Origin: an uncultured Oscillospiraceae bacterium
GTDB taxonomy: Bacteria > Bacillota > Clostridia > Oscillospirales > Ruminococcaceae
Length of the DNA stretch: 64,000 nt
Assembly: GCA_910587335.1 (NCBI GenBank)
Contig: CAJUMG010000001.1
Location: 96,132 to 160,131, forward strand
Reading direction: 5' to 3'
Shown here: in pieces, positions 25,751 to 34,091 of the stretch
How the letters are laid out: every line of letters starts with the position of its first letter
How positions within the stretch are numbered: position 1 is the stretch's first letter
The notes under the pieces: generated by a model
What the model was told of the DNA's origin: nothing
Databases searched by the model: none
Seen by the model: the letters and a program-made list of their open reading frames with translations, nothing else
Translations under genes and position numbers: made by a program

Positions 25751-27144
25751 TAGCTGCGGGTCCACTGCACACCCTGCGGGGTATCCTTTAGAGCAATGCC
25801 CATACCAGCCAACTGATCGCGGATGGCGTCGGCCGTTCTAAAATCCTTGGCTTTTCTGGCCGCCTGCCGCTTCTCGATCAGCGCTTCGATATCCGCGTCC
25901 AGCGTTTCCTTTTTGCGGTTGTACAAAATTCCCAGCACATCGGCAATGGCGTCGAATACCTCGGCCGCCTTTTGGGCCAGCGCCTTGGACCGGGGAATTT
26001 GCAGCGCCGTGTTGATATCCCGGGTAAGGTCAAACAAAGCGGTCAAACCGTCGGCCGTGTTCAGGTCATCGTCCATAACGGCAACGAATTTTTCCTGTGC
26101 CGCCGCAAACCTCCGCAAAAATTCCTCTTCCCCTTCTGCCGGCTCCTCCAGGCCGTTTTCCAACGCAAACTCCAGCTTTTCCCGGCAGTTGTACAGCCGC
26201 TCCAGCGAATTTTTGCAGGACTCGATTACCTCTAACGTGTAGTTGAAGGGGCTGCGGTAATGGGACTGAATCATCATCAGCTTGATGGTTTCGTATCCAT
26301 ATTTTTCCGCTACATCCCGAGTGGTGAAGAAATTGCCTTTGGACTTGCTCATCTTCACATTATCCACATTGATATACCCGTTGTGCATCCAATAACGGGC
26401 ATATTCCTTGCCGGTGCAGCACTCTCCCTGGGCAATCTCGTTCTCGTGGTGGGGAAAAATCAAATCCTGCCCGCCGCAATGAATGTCGATGGTCTCTCCC
26501 AAAAACTTTCGAATCATAGCGGTACATTCAATGTGCCAGCCGGGCCGTCCCTTACCCCACGGGGACTCCCAGTAGGGCTCACCCTCTTTAGCCGCCTTCC
26601 ACAAGGCAAAATCCATGGGATCCTCCTTCTGGTCGGCAACGTCAATTCGGTTTCCGGCATCCAATTCCTCAATCGGCATATGGGACAGCTTTCCGTATCC
26701 CTTGAATTTTTTTGCCCGGAAGTATACGTCACCGTTCACCTCATAGCCGTAGCCATGGTCGATAATGTCCTGCACAATCCCAATAATTTCGTCCATCGTC
26801 TCGGTCGCCTTGGGATGAATGGTCGCCGCACGGACCCCTAATCCCTTGGCGTCGGTCCAATATTCCTGGATATACCGCTCGGCAATGGTTTTATAATCGG
26901 TGTTTTCCTCGTTGGCCCGCTTGATGATCTTATCATCAATGTCGGTAAAATTTTGGACAAAGGTCACCTTGTAGCCCCGATATTCCAGGTAGCGGCGCAT
27001 GGTGTCAAATACGCAGATGGGCCGGGCGTTTCCAATATGGATGTAGTTGTATACGGTTGGCCCGCAGGCATACATTTTTACCTCTCCCGGCGTAATCGGG
27101 ACAAATTCTTCTTTTTTTCTGGTCAGGGTGTTGTAGATTTTCAT
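25750..27144 (-). CDS. cysS: Cysteinyl-tRNA synthetase
   Basis: 464 aa class I synthetase. ACGPTVYNYIHIGNAR holds a zinc Cys and the HIGH-type motif, HCGGQDLIFPHHENE contributes further zinc ligands, and KMSKSKGNF is the KMSKS loop. The open frame runs up to 27246 inside the leader; ATG at 27144 gives the family N-terminus (MKIYNTLTRKKEEF). Controlled by the T-box leader directly upstream. Confidence 0.97.
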   Translation of the reverse strand: MKIYNTLTRKKEEFVPITPGEVKMYACGPTVYNYIHIGNARPICVFDTMRRYLEYRGYKVTFVQNFTDIDDKIIKRANEENTDYKTIAERYIQEYWTDAKGLGVRAATIHPKATETMDEIIGIVQDIIDHGYGYEVNGDVYFRAKKFKGYGKLSHMPIEELDAGNRIDVADQKEDPMDFALWKAAKEGEPYWESPWGKGRPGWHIECTAMIRKFLGETIDIHCGGQDLIFPHHENEIAQGECCTGKEYARYWMHNGYINVDNVKMSKSKGNFFTTRDVAEKYGYETIKLMMIQSHYRSPFNYTLEVIESCKNSLERLYNCREKLEFALENGLEEPAEGEEEFLRRFAAAQEKFVAVMDDDLNTADGLTALFDLTRDINTALQIPRSKALAQKAAEVFDAIADVLGILYNRKKETLDADIEALIEKRQAARKAKDFRTADAIRDQLAGMGIALKDTPQGVQWTRS

Positions 27145-27167
27145 TTGCTTCTCCTTTCTGCCCAGAA

Positions 27168-27425
27168 AGCCGGTCCAAAAAAGAAACCGCCTTCGGGCCA
27201 CCGGCCGAAGGCGGTTTTTCACCGCGGTTCCACTTCGATTTCTCACTCGACTTTGCCCTATAACGGAGGCTGTTTCCGCAGACCGATACTGAGAATTTCC
27301 CGGTCCGTGCTAACAGGCGCATTTCACCAAATCCAGTTCCCAAAGGCACTTTCAGCGGGTCATGCCTTCTCTCTGCCGGACGGTATCTGGCTACTTTTCC
27401 TGATCATCGCATTTGCTATGCTAAT
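27168..27425 (-). promoter_or_regulatory. T-box leader (tRNA-Cys sensing) of cysS
   Basis: Classic T-box sequence GTGGAACCGCGG at 27222-27233, followed by an antiterminator/terminator pair. Upstream stem I contains a GTGAAATGCGCC specifier segment, with the Cys codon TGC at 27319-27321. Uncharged tRNA-Cys should pair with the specifier and the T-box to allow read-through into cysS. Confidence 0.9.
27176..27216 (-). terminator. T-box attenuator terminator
   Basis: AACCGCCTTCGG hairpin with CCGAAGGCGGTT followed by TCTTTTTT on the minus strand, overlapping the T-box antiterminator. Confidence 0.85.
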
Positions 27426-27427
27426 AA

Positions 27428-27456
27428 AAATAACACACTTTTTCCCCTTTTGTCAA
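27428..27456 (-). promoter_or_regulatory. Promoter of the T-box-cysS transcript
   Basis: TTGACA (27451-27456), 17 nt spacer, weak -10 TTATTT (27428-27433). Confidence 0.55.
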
Positions 27457-27537
27457 GGGATGTTAGGCCGTCGCCTAAATTTTCCTCACCCCAAAACACG
27501 CTCCAAATGCCATTTCGGGATCAGATCCCGCACACGC

Positions 27538-28098
27538 TTATTTCATATCCTGTAGCACCGCGCGGTTCTTCCACAAATAATTGATGCCGCTGACAACCGT
27601 TAACACCAGCGTCACCCACATCAAAACCACATTCAGCTCGTTTAGGCCGGTTATCCCCATCAGCAATTCTTCCTCCAGATACATTTGCAGAAGCGTTGCC
27701 GCCACCCAGATCATTTGGCAAACCGTTTTCATCTTGCCAAAAATGTCCGCCGCGATCACAATCCCCTTTGGCGCGGCGATCAGCCGCAAAGAGGTGACGA
27801 TAAATTCCCGCGCAATGATTACAATAATAATCGCCGCCGGGGTGACCCATAATTCCACAAAACAAATCAGTGCCGAGGTGACCAGAATCTTGTCCGCCAG
27901 CGGATCCATAAATTTTCCAAAATCGGTGATGAGTCCCCGCTTGCGCGCGATTTTCCCGTCCAGCAAATCGGTAAAGGACGCCGCTGCAAATAAAATCAGC
28001 GCCCACAGATAGTGGCCGGTAAAGGACAGCTCCATTGCAGCGACAAAAAACGGAACCATCAGCATTCTCAGACAGGTTAGTTTATTTGGCAGATTCAT
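27538..28098 (-). CDS. pgsA: CDP-diacylglycerol-glycerol-3-phosphate 3-phosphatidyltransferase
   Basis: 186 aa integral membrane enzyme for phosphatidylglycerol phosphate synthesis. The CDP-alcohol phosphotransferase motif D-G-x2-A-R-x8-G-x3-D-x3-D is seen in DLLDGKIARKRGLITDFGKF followed by MDPLADK. ATG at 28098 follows AGGAG by eight nt (the frame extends to 28119 without a site). Last gene after recA-recX-rimO. Confidence 0.93.
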   Translation of the reverse strand: MNLPNKLTCLRMLMVPFFVAAMELSFTGHYLWALILFAAASFTDLLDGKIARKRGLITDFGKFMDPLADKILVTSALICFVELWVTPAAIIIVIIAREFIVTSLRLIAAPKGIVIAADIFGKMKTVCQMIWVAATLLQMYLEEELLMGITGLNELNVVLMWVTLVLTVVSGINYLWKNRAVLQDMK

Positions 28099-28136
28099 CA
28101 AAAGGTCTCCTCTCCACATTTTGCATGAACTCCAGT

Positions 28137-29462
28137 TTACAGCGCGCTGCCAATCAGGTCATAATCCAGCACATCGTCCACATGAATTGTCAGATATTGC
28201 CCCAAAGCCAGTTTCCTTTTGCTGCTGAAAAACACTTTCCCGTCGATGTCTGGCGCATCCGCCGCACTTCGGCCAAAATAGCTGGAAGCATAGCGGTCAT
28301 AGCCCTCTACCACCACTTCCAAATCGGAGCCGATCAGCTCCTGATTATACTGCTCCATAACGCCTATCTGCAATTCCATAATAATATCCGCCCGGCGCTG
28401 GCGCACCTCAGGCTCTACCTGGTCGGCCCGCTCGCCGGCAGGGGTCCCTTCCTCCGCAGAATAGGGAAAACACCCCAGCCGCTCAAAACGCATCTGCTGT
28501 ACAAACTGGCAAAGCTCTTCAAACTGCTCCTCTGTTTCCCCAGGGAACCCAGCGATCAGCGTTGTCCTAAGTACAATACCCGGCACCTTGGCCCGAATCT
28601 TTTCCATCAGCGCCGCAAGGGATTTCTGGTCGCCGCGGCGGTTCATCTCCCGCAAAACCTTTTCGTTGCAGTGCTGCAAGGGAATGTCCAGATACTTTAC
28701 GATTTTTTCTTCCTCCGCCATGACCTGTAAAAGCTCATCGGTGATCCAATCCGGATAGGTGTAAAGAATGCGGATCCAATGCAGGTTCTCGATCTTTGCC
28801 AGACGGCGCAAAAGCTCCGGCAGCATCGGCTTGCCGTACAAATCCATACCGTACCGGGTGGTGTCCTGCGCCACCAGGTTTAATTCCGTAACACCATGCG
28901 CCGCCAGATGCGCCGCCTCCGCCACAATATTGTCCATCTCCCGGCTGCGGTACCGCCCACGGATCATGGGGATCGCGCAATAGGTACAGCGGTTGTCGCA
29001 CCCCTCGGCAATTTTTACATAAGCGAAAAACGGCAGGTTGGAAAGAATCCGGTCGCCTTCCAGCGAAAGCGCCTCCTTGGGTCCAAAACGGCGAACCTTT
29101 TCTCCCGCCAGCGCCCGCTCGATGGCATCGCAGATCTCATCGTTGGAGCCGATGCCCAAAATCACATCCGCTTCCGGAATCTCCTTGGCCATCTCCTCCT
29201 GATACCGCTCCGCCAGGCAGCCGGTTACACAGATTACCTTGATCCGTCCTTCTTTTTTCAAGGTGACAAATTCCAGAATATTTTCAATCGACTCCTGCTT
29301 AGCGCTTTCAATAAAGCCGCAGGTATTGACAATCACCACGTCGCAGGTGCCGGAATCGGTATGAATCTGATACCCCTTTTCCCGCAGCTTGGCCAATAGG
29401 ATTTCCGCATCCACCTGATTTTTGGGGCATCCCAGAGACACCATTCCCACTTTAACCGCCAT
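28137..29462 (-). CDS. rimO: Ribosomal protein S12 methylthiotransferase RimO
   Basis: 441 aa radical SAM methylthiotransferase that modifies an Asp of ribosomal protein S12. The three-domain layout is visible: N-terminal UPF0004 with Cys ligands (SLGCPKNQ, VTGC), the radical SAM cluster GCDNRCTYCAIP, and a C-terminal TRAM domain (IGSDLEVVVEGYD). Domain order and length match RimO; MiaB is the only near alternative, and MVSLGCPKNQVDAE favours RimO. 3 nt after recX. Confidence 0.93.
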   Translation of the reverse strand: MAVKVGMVSLGCPKNQVDAEILLAKLREKGYQIHTDSGTCDVVIVNTCGFIESAKQESIENILEFVTLKKEGRIKVICVTGCLAERYQEEMAKEIPEADVILGIGSNDEICDAIERALAGEKVRRFGPKEALSLEGDRILSNLPFFAYVKIAEGCDNRCTYCAIPMIRGRYRSREMDNIVAEAAHLAAHGVTELNLVAQDTTRYGMDLYGKPMLPELLRRLAKIENLHWIRILYTYPDWITDELLQVMAEEEKIVKYLDIPLQHCNEKVLREMNRRGDQKSLAALMEKIRAKVPGIVLRTTLIAGFPGETEEQFEELCQFVQQMRFERLGCFPYSAEEGTPAGERADQVEPEVRQRRADIIMELQIGVMEQYNQELIGSDLEVVVEGYDRYASSYFGRSAADAPDIDGKVFFSSKRKLALGQYLTIHVDDVLDYDLIGSAL

Positions 29463-29465
29463 ACA

Positions 29466-30098
29466 TTACTCCTCTATTTCCATAAAATTTTGCAGCGCTG
29501 TGCGGATCTGGTCATAATCATAGCCCAAACGCAGCAGAGCGTTTACCGTTTTATTCCGTCCTTTCAGGTCGCCATCCGCCAAAAATCTAGCGTATTTGCG
29601 CCGGATCAAATTTTCCAGCTGCTCGGCCGTTTCCTCTCCGGCAAAGGAATCCTCCATTTCTTCCAGCACCTGGTCAACAAGCGCGCGGTCAAAGCCCTTT
29701 TGCATAAGGCTCTGTCGGATGCGGCGCGGCCCGTACTTTTTCTCCCGCCAGAGCATTGCGGCCCAGCGGCGGGCATAGCTTTCATCGTCAACCAGTCCCA
29801 GCTGGGCCATCCGGTCGGCTGTCTCCTCGGCAATCTCCTCCGGGACCGAGCGGCACAGCTTGTCAAACAGCTCCTTCCGGCTGTGACTGCGGCTTTCCAA
29901 CAGATACAGCGCCCGTTCCCGGGCCCGGCGCCGGTCGCTTGCCCCCTTGATTTCATCCAACCGCTGCGGGGTGATTTCCTGCCCGCTTCTAAGACCTGTT
30001 TCCGCCAAAACCTCGGCGTTTAGGGTCAGAGCGTACTCCCCCTCCACAAACAGATGATAGCCCTTTTTGGCCTTTTCAATCGCCGTGATCCGCAGCAT
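29466..30098 (-). CDS. recX: Recombination regulator RecX
   Basis: 210 aa, mainly helical three-repeat protein that modulates RecA filaments. Key segments are RARERALYLLESRSHSRKEL and AARWAAMLWREKKYGPRRIR-type repeats (YARRWAAMLWREKKYGPRRI). Its ATG overlaps the recA stop by one base (TAATG), a common translationally coupled recA-recX arrangement. Confidence 0.92.
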   Translation of the reverse strand: MLRITAIEKAKKGYHLFVEGEYALTLNAEVLAETGLRSGQEITPQRLDEIKGASDRRRARERALYLLESRSHSRKELFDKLCRSVPEEIAEETADRMAQLGLVDDESYARRWAAMLWREKKYGPRRIRQSLMQKGFDRALVDQVLEEMEDSFAGEETAEQLENLIRRKYARFLADGDLKGRNKTVNALLRLGYDYDQIRTALQNFMEIEE

Positions 30099-31219
30099 TA
30101 TTCATCCACTTCCACGTCGATGTTCACCGCCGGGGCGCTCTTTCCCTTCGCCGGCGACTTCGGCGGGTCCGCGGGCTCCGCCTCTGCCGTGCTTTCTTTT
30201 TTGGGCGCAACCGTTTTCCCACCGCGGGAAAAGCTCAGCCGGTCAGCGTCCGCCCGAATGAGCTTATCAATTTCATCGGTGAATTCCGGGTGCTCCTGCA
30301 AATAGTTTTTTACATTGTCCCGGCCCTGCCCCAGCCGTTCCCCGTTGTAGCTGAACCACGCGCCGGACTTGTTGATAATGTCTAGCTTGACCGCCAGATC
30401 CAAAATTTCGCCCGCCCGGGAAATGCCGGTGCCGTACATAATATCGAATTCCGCCTCTTTAAAAGGCGGCGCTACCTTGTTTTTGACAATTTTAACCCGG
30501 GTCCGGTTGCCGATCATCTCGGTGCCGTTTTTCAGCTGCTCCACCCGGCGGACCTCCATCCGGACGGAGGAGTAGAACTTTAGCGCCCGGCCGCCGGGCG
30601 TTACCTCCGGATTGCCGTACACAACCCCGACCTTTTCCCGCAGCTGGTTGATGAACAGCGCCACCGTGTTGGATTTGGACACGATTCCCGTCAGCTTGCG
30701 AAGCGCCTGGGACATCAGCCGGGCCTGCAACCCCACGTGGGCGTCGCCCATCTCCCCTTCGATCTCCGCTTTCGGCACCATGGCGGCCACCGAGTCCAGC
30801 ACGATTACGTCGATGGCGCCGGACCGGACCAACGCCTCGGCAATCTCCAGCGCCTGTTCCCCGGTGTCCGGCTGGGAAACCAGCAGCGAGTCAATGTCTA
30901 CCCCCAACGCTTTAGCATAAACCGGGTCCAGGGCGTGTTCTACGTCGATGAACGCCGCCTCGCCCCCCGCCTTTTGGGCCTGAGCGACAATGTGCAGCGC
31001 AACGGTGGTTTTGCCGGAGCTTTCCGGCCCGTAGATCTCCACGATCCGCCCCCGGGGCACACCGCCGATTCCCAACGCCATATCCAGTGAAATGGAGCCG
31101 GTCGAAATCGACTCTACATTCAGCGTAGCCGTGGACCCCAGCTTCATAATCGACCCTTTTCCAAACTGCTTTTCGATCTGGCTGATCGCTGTTTCAATCG
31201 CCTTTTGTTTATCGACCAT
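30098..31219 (-). CDS. recA: Recombinase RecA
   Basis: 373 aa DNA strand-exchange ATPase and SOS co-protease. Walker A GPESSGKTT at residues 64-72, Walker B VIVLDSVAAM, loop L1 and L2 regions (ARLMSQALRKL; FINQLREKVGVVYGNPEVT). The C-terminal tail is about 25 residues longer than compact RecA proteins and is rich in Lys, Ala and acidic residues. No clear LexA box lies between the promoter and the gene. Confidence 0.98.
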   Translation of the reverse strand: MVDKQKAIETAISQIEKQFGKGSIMKLGSTATLNVESISTGSISLDMALGIGGVPRGRIVEIYGPESSGKTTVALHIVAQAQKAGGEAAFIDVEHALDPVYAKALGVDIDSLLVSQPDTGEQALEIAEALVRSGAIDVIVLDSVAAMVPKAEIEGEMGDAHVGLQARLMSQALRKLTGIVSKSNTVALFINQLREKVGVVYGNPEVTPGGRALKFYSSVRMEVRRVEQLKNGTEMIGNRTRVKIVKNKVAPPFKEAEFDIMYGTGISRAGEILDLAVKLDIINKSGAWFSYNGERLGQGRDNVKNYLQEHPEFTDEIDKLIRADADRLSFSRGGKTVAPKKESTAEAEPADPPKSPAKGKSAPAVNIDVEVDE

Positions 31220-31300
31220 CTTTTTTCTCCATTCCGCGCGCCGCGCTATCGTTTAAGCATTGCTTTTTTTATCCAATGTACGGCCAACTCTTTTTTGACC

Positions 31301-31329
31301 ATTATACAATATCCCCGCGGAAGATGCAA
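31301..31329 (-). promoter_or_regulatory. Sigma-A promoter of recA
   Basis: TTGCAT (31324-31329), 17 nt spacer, TATAAT (31301-31306), about 75 nt before the recA ATG. Confidence 0.75.
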
Positions 31330-31383
31330 CCGATCCGCGCAAAAAATCGAACATATATTCTCTTTTTTTTACAGGGATTGCTG

Positions 31384-31412
31384 TTGCGAAATTTCTGCCT
31401 GCGTATTATAAT
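31384..31412 (+). promoter_or_regulatory. Sigma-A promoter of the GntR gene
   Basis: TTGCGA (31384-31389), 17 nt spacer, TATAAT (31407-31412), 80 nt before the ATG. Confidence 0.7.
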
Positions 31413-31491
31413 AAGAGCGGCTTTTGCAAGATTTTTTTCGTGGCGATTTTCCCGGAAAAAATCTTTATTATGGGTGAGAAGGATTGGAATA

Positions 31492-32169
31492 ATGAAAGAC
31501 AATATGTTATCAAACGGTTACTCCTTGGCGGACAAGGTTTTTAAAAAGCTGGAGGAGGAAATTCTAAACGGCGCCTTAAAGGCCGGCGAAAACCTGACCG
31601 AGCTGCGAATCTCCGCCCGGCTGGGGGTGAGCCGCACCCCGGTGAGAGAGGCCATCCACCGCTTGGAGCAGGACGGTTTGGTCCAGCTGACCCCCAACAA
31701 AGGGGCGGTGGTGGTCGGCGTTAGCGAAAAGGACCTGCGGGATATTTACGCCATCCGCATGAAGCTGGAGGGTCTGGCCTCTCGCTGGGCGGCGGAGCAG
31801 ATTTCGGAGGAGGACGCTAAGAGCCTGCGGGATATTCTCGAATTGCAGCAGTTTTACACCGACAAAGGGGACCTGGAGCAGCTGCGGAACCTGGACTCCC
31901 AGTTTCACGAGCGGATTTACGAAATCAGCGGCAGCCGCACCCTGCGCCGGACCCTGAGCAGCCTGCACCACTCGGTCCAGCGGTACCGGAAAATGTCCTT
32001 TGCCACCAAGGGCCGCGCCCAAAAGGTGATGGGCGAGCACCAAAGAATCGTGGACGCCATTGCCGCCCATGACCCGATTGGGGCGGAGGCCGCCACCAAC
32101 GACCATATCCAAAGCTCCGCCGACAACATGCTAAAAAACCTTGGCCTTTCCGGCGGACAGGAGGACTAA
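31492..32169 (+). CDS. GntR family transcriptional regulator, FadR/FCD subfamily
   Basis: 225 aa. An N-terminal winged helix-turn-helix (about residues 10-70, ILNGALKAGENLTELRISAR then GVSRTPVREAIHRLEQDGLV) is followed by an all-helical FCD ligand-binding domain with metal-type residues (DSQFHERIYE; GEHQRIVDAI). ATG at 31492 follows AGAAGGA. Its ligand and targets are unknown; no metabolic operon is adjacent, and the neighbouring ferredoxin gene runs the other way. Confidence 0.9.
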   Translation: MKDNMLSNGYSLADKVFKKLEEEILNGALKAGENLTELRISARLGVSRTPVREAIHRLEQDGLVQLTPNKGAVVVGVSEKDLRDIYAIRMKLEGLASRWAAEQISEEDAKSLRDILELQQFYTDKGDLEQLRNLDSQFHERIYEISGSRTLRRTLSSLHHSVQRYRKMSFATKGRAQKVMGEHQRIVDAIAAHDPIGAEAATNDHIQSSADNMLKNLGLSGGQED

Positions 32170-32190
32170 CGGCCCCGGCGCCTTGCGGAC

Positions 32191-32230
32191 AAAAAAAGGG
32201 CTTTTGCCAAAACGGCAAAAGCCTTTTTTC
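32191..32230. terminator. Bidirectional terminator between GntR and ferredoxin genes
   Basis: GGCTTTTGCC and GGCAAAAGCC arms with an AAAA loop, flanked by an A-run and a T-run. Confidence 0.85.
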
Positions 32231-32241
32231 TATGTACGAGA

Positions 32242-32412
32242 CTATTTCTCAGCAGGCGCGCCAACCGGGCAAACGCCGGCGCAGGCGCCGCAGCTAATGC
32301 AGGTCCCCTCGTCGATTACATACTTGCCGTCCCCCGCGGAAATTGCGGAAACCGGGCACTCCGCCTCGCAAGCGCCACAGCTGATGCACTCGTCAGAAAT
32401 TACATATGCCAT
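32242..32412 (-). CDS. 2[4Fe-4S] ferredoxin
   Basis: 56 aa clostridial-type low-potential electron carrier. Two cluster motifs: CISCGACEAECP (Cys9, 12, 15, 19) and CISCGACAGVCP (Cys38, 41, 44, 48), each followed by the usual Pro. ATG at 32412 lies ten nt after AGGAGG. Too short to appear in many gene predictions. Its own promoter is at 32443-32470. Such ferredoxins serve pyruvate:ferredoxin oxidoreductase and hydrogenase in anaerobes. Confidence 0.96.
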   Translation of the reverse strand: MAYVISDECISCGACEAECPVSAISAGDGKYVIDEGTCISCGACAGVCPVGAPAEK

Positions 32413-32442
32413 CTAAAATCCACCTCCTATCATTTTGAAAAC

Positions 32443-32470
32443 ATTGTATCACGTTCCCAAAAAAAATCAA
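32443..32470 (-). promoter_or_regulatory. Sigma-A promoter of the ferredoxin gene
   Basis: TTGATT (32465-32470), 16 nt spacer, TACAAT (32443-32448). Confidence 0.65.
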
Positions 32471-32492
32471 CCGTTTCCGGCAGCTTTTTTTG

Positions 32493-32870
32493 CTATTCTT
32501 TGCTTTTCTTATGCGATACATTCAATCGAAAACGCTCGTCCTTGCGCAACGCCTCTTTTGTCGATTTTAGAATATCCACCAAAACCCGTATGTCATAGGG
32601 CGAACAGTCAGCAAGTATTTCTTGGGTTTCCTTGTTAAAAACGTGATTGGAGCATACCACGTTGTCGCACAGCAACTCGTCAACAGACACCGAAAGAGCA
32701 TTTGCAATAGCAATAATTGATGGCAAACTTATTTTCGCATTTCCATTCTCAACATTACTAATATGAACGACAGATAACCCCGTTTTATCTCCTAAAACTT
32801 CCTGCGTGACTTTCGCTTTAATCCTCGCTATCTTAATGCGCATACCAATAGCGTCATAGTCAATAACCAT
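32493..32870 (-). CDS. XRE-family helix-turn-helix regulator (copy 2)
   Basis: 125 aa with a Cro/C1-type HTH in residues 9-65 (GMRIKIARIKAKVTQEVLGD; SVVHISNVENGNAKISLPSI) and a C-terminal tail (VLVDILKSTKEALRKDERF). ATG at 32870 follows GGAG by seven nt; the upstream in-frame Met at 32891 lacks a site. Strongly similar over its whole length to the gene at 33047-33406, so the two arose by tandem duplication. Codon use is more AT-rich than in neighbours, suggesting acquisition. Target unknown. Confidence 0.88.
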   Translation of the reverse strand: MVIDYDAIGMRIKIARIKAKVTQEVLGDKTGLSVVHISNVENGNAKISLPSIIAIANALSVSVDELLCDNVVCSNHVFNKETQEILADCSPYDIRVLVDILKSTKEALRKDERFRLNVSHKKSKE

Positions 32871-32900
32871 AAACTCACTCCATATTGGCAAATTTACGAT

Positions 32901-32940
32901 TATTATTGTAATTTTATCTGAAATATATTATAATATGCTA
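32901..32940 (-). repeat. Duplicated promoter/operator segment (copy 2)
   Basis: Contains tattattgta then aatatattataatatgct, shared with 33437-33474. On the minus strand it supplies a TATAAT -10 (32927-32932) for the XRE gene below. Confidence 0.65.
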
Positions 32941-33046
32941 AAGAAAGAATTTTACCTGATTTAAGCAATTTATTAAACTATAATAAATATATCTTTCTAT
33001 AATTTATTAAAATAAAAAGATTTTATTTCAATATATAGTTGTATTT

Positions 33047-33406
33047 TTATATTGTATTCGCCCTAAACCGTTCATTTTTTCGCAATATCTCTTTTGTTGC
33101 TTTCAGAACTTCAACTAAAATTCGAATGTCATAGGAAGAACAGTCAGCAAGTACCTCCTGCGCTTCTTTGCTGAAAATGTGATTGGAGCATACCACGTTG
33201 TCACAAAGCAACTCGTCAACAGACACTGAAAGAGCATTTGCAATATTGATAATTGAGGGCAAACTCATCTTTGCGTTTCCTGTTTCAATGTTGCTAATAT
33301 GGATATTTGACAACCCGGTTTTGTCAGCCAACATTTCCTGTGTAATTTTTGCTTTAATCCTCGCTATCTTAATGCGCATACCGATTGCTGTGTAGTCAAT
33401 AACCAT
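33047..33406 (-). CDS. XRE-family helix-turn-helix regulator (copy 1)
   Basis: 119 aa paralogue of the 32493-32870 product: same start MVIDY-AIGMRIKIARIKAK, HTH (LSNIHISNIETGNAKMSLPS), and tail (ILVEVLKATKEILRKNERF). GAGGTGG lies four nt before the ATG. Short XRE proteins of this kind are often phage- or element-derived repressors, but no phage, toxin or mobilisation genes are seen around them. The flanks are markedly AT-rich. Confidence 0.88.
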   Translation of the reverse strand: MVIDYTAIGMRIKIARIKAKITQEMLADKTGLSNIHISNIETGNAKMSLPSIINIANALSVSVDELLCDNVVCSNHIFSKEAQEVLADCSSYDIRILVEVLKATKEILRKNERFRANTI

Positions 33407-33436
33407 AAATCCACCTCATTCTTGGCGTATTATGGT

Positions 33437-33474
33437 TATTATTGTAGTTTTTGGCGGAATATATTATAATATGC
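33437..33474 (-). repeat. Duplicated promoter/operator segment (copy 1)
   Basis: Shares ttattattgta and aatatattataatatgct with 32901-32938; duplicated along with the XRE gene. Confidence 0.65.
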
Positions 33475-33661
33475 TATAAAAAGAATATATCTATATTAGA
33501 TATATTTATTAAATTATAAAAGTATATTATTCTTTTATTTTATTTAAAAATTGTTATTATTTTTTGCTATAAAATAATATTTTAATATCTTGCTGTCTTG
33601 TTCTTATACACAGAGAAATTCTCCTATTTGACGCTTAGTAACTGTCACTTTTCTTATTGTA

Positions 33662-33702
33662 ATGCTAAATAATTAGCATGTTGACACGCACTAAATGTCA
33701 AC
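33662..33702. repeat. Two adjacent inverted repeats upstream of the DUF6809 gene
   Basis: ATGCTAA-ATAA-TTAGCAT (33662-33679), then GTTGACA-CGCACTAAA-TGTCAAC (33680-33702). The ATGCTA half-site also occurs in both XRE promoter segments, so a shared operator is possible. Confidence 0.55.
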
Positions 33703-33731
33703 GAAAAATTTTTTTGAAAGGGAGTCTTTCT

Positions 33732-34043
33732 ATGAAAAGCATCCTAACAGCATTGTTCCAAGGGGAAATCCGTCCGTCGGACCAGTACATCCCCACCGGC
33801 GAGGCGTACCGGGCCATTCAGGCGCAAAAACACCGCCGCTGCGAAGAGTTCAGGCAGGTCCTAAAGGAGCTGGACCCGGAGCTGGACAAACAGTTTATCC
33901 AGGTCCTGGACGGTCAGCTAGACGGCCTGTCCCAGGAATATTTCGAAATGTTTCTGGGCGGCTTTCGCCTGGGGGCAAAGCTCATGCTAGAAATTTTCCA
34001 GGATGAGCTATCCCCCAAGGAGGAAGACGAACTGTCCGAATAG
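33732..34043 (+). CDS. DUF6809 family protein
   Basis: 103 aa, soluble, helical, of a small family I recognise as DUF6809 (MKSILTALFQGEIRPSDQYI start; FEMFLGGFRLGAKLMLEIF near the end). Function unknown; found widely in Clostridia, often near mobile regions. ATG at 33732 follows GGGAG by seven nt; an in-frame ATG at 33678 lies inside the inverted repeats and is unlikely. Base composition is GC-rich, unlike the XRE islet upstream. Confidence 0.78.
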   Translation: MKSILTALFQGEIRPSDQYIPTGEAYRAIQAQKHRRCEEFRQVLKELDPELDKQFIQVLDGQLDGLSQEYFEMFLGGFRLGAKLMLEIFQDELSPKEEDELSE

Positions 34044-34046
34044 GAC

Positions 34047-34087
34047 AAAAAAAAGCCCCTCTGCCAATTGGCAGAGGGGCTTTTTTC
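34047..34087. terminator. Bidirectional terminator between the DUF6809 gene and ricT
   Basis: AAAAGCCCCTCTGCCAATT and its complement, with A-run and T-run on either side. Confidence 0.9.
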
Positions 34088-34091
34088 TCGG

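Larger units (their letters stand above)
33407..33731. other. AT-rich intergenic stretch with repeats
   Basis: Gene-free. Holds the promoter segment of the XRE copy 1 gene (33437-33474, TATAAT on minus at 33463-33468) and, near the DUF6809 gene, two adjoining inverted repeats (33662-33679 and 33680-33702). Confidence 0.6.

Noticed and set aside
31220..31300. LexA/DinR box upstream of recA
   Set aside because: No CGAAC-N4-GTTCG-like site found between promoter and gene.
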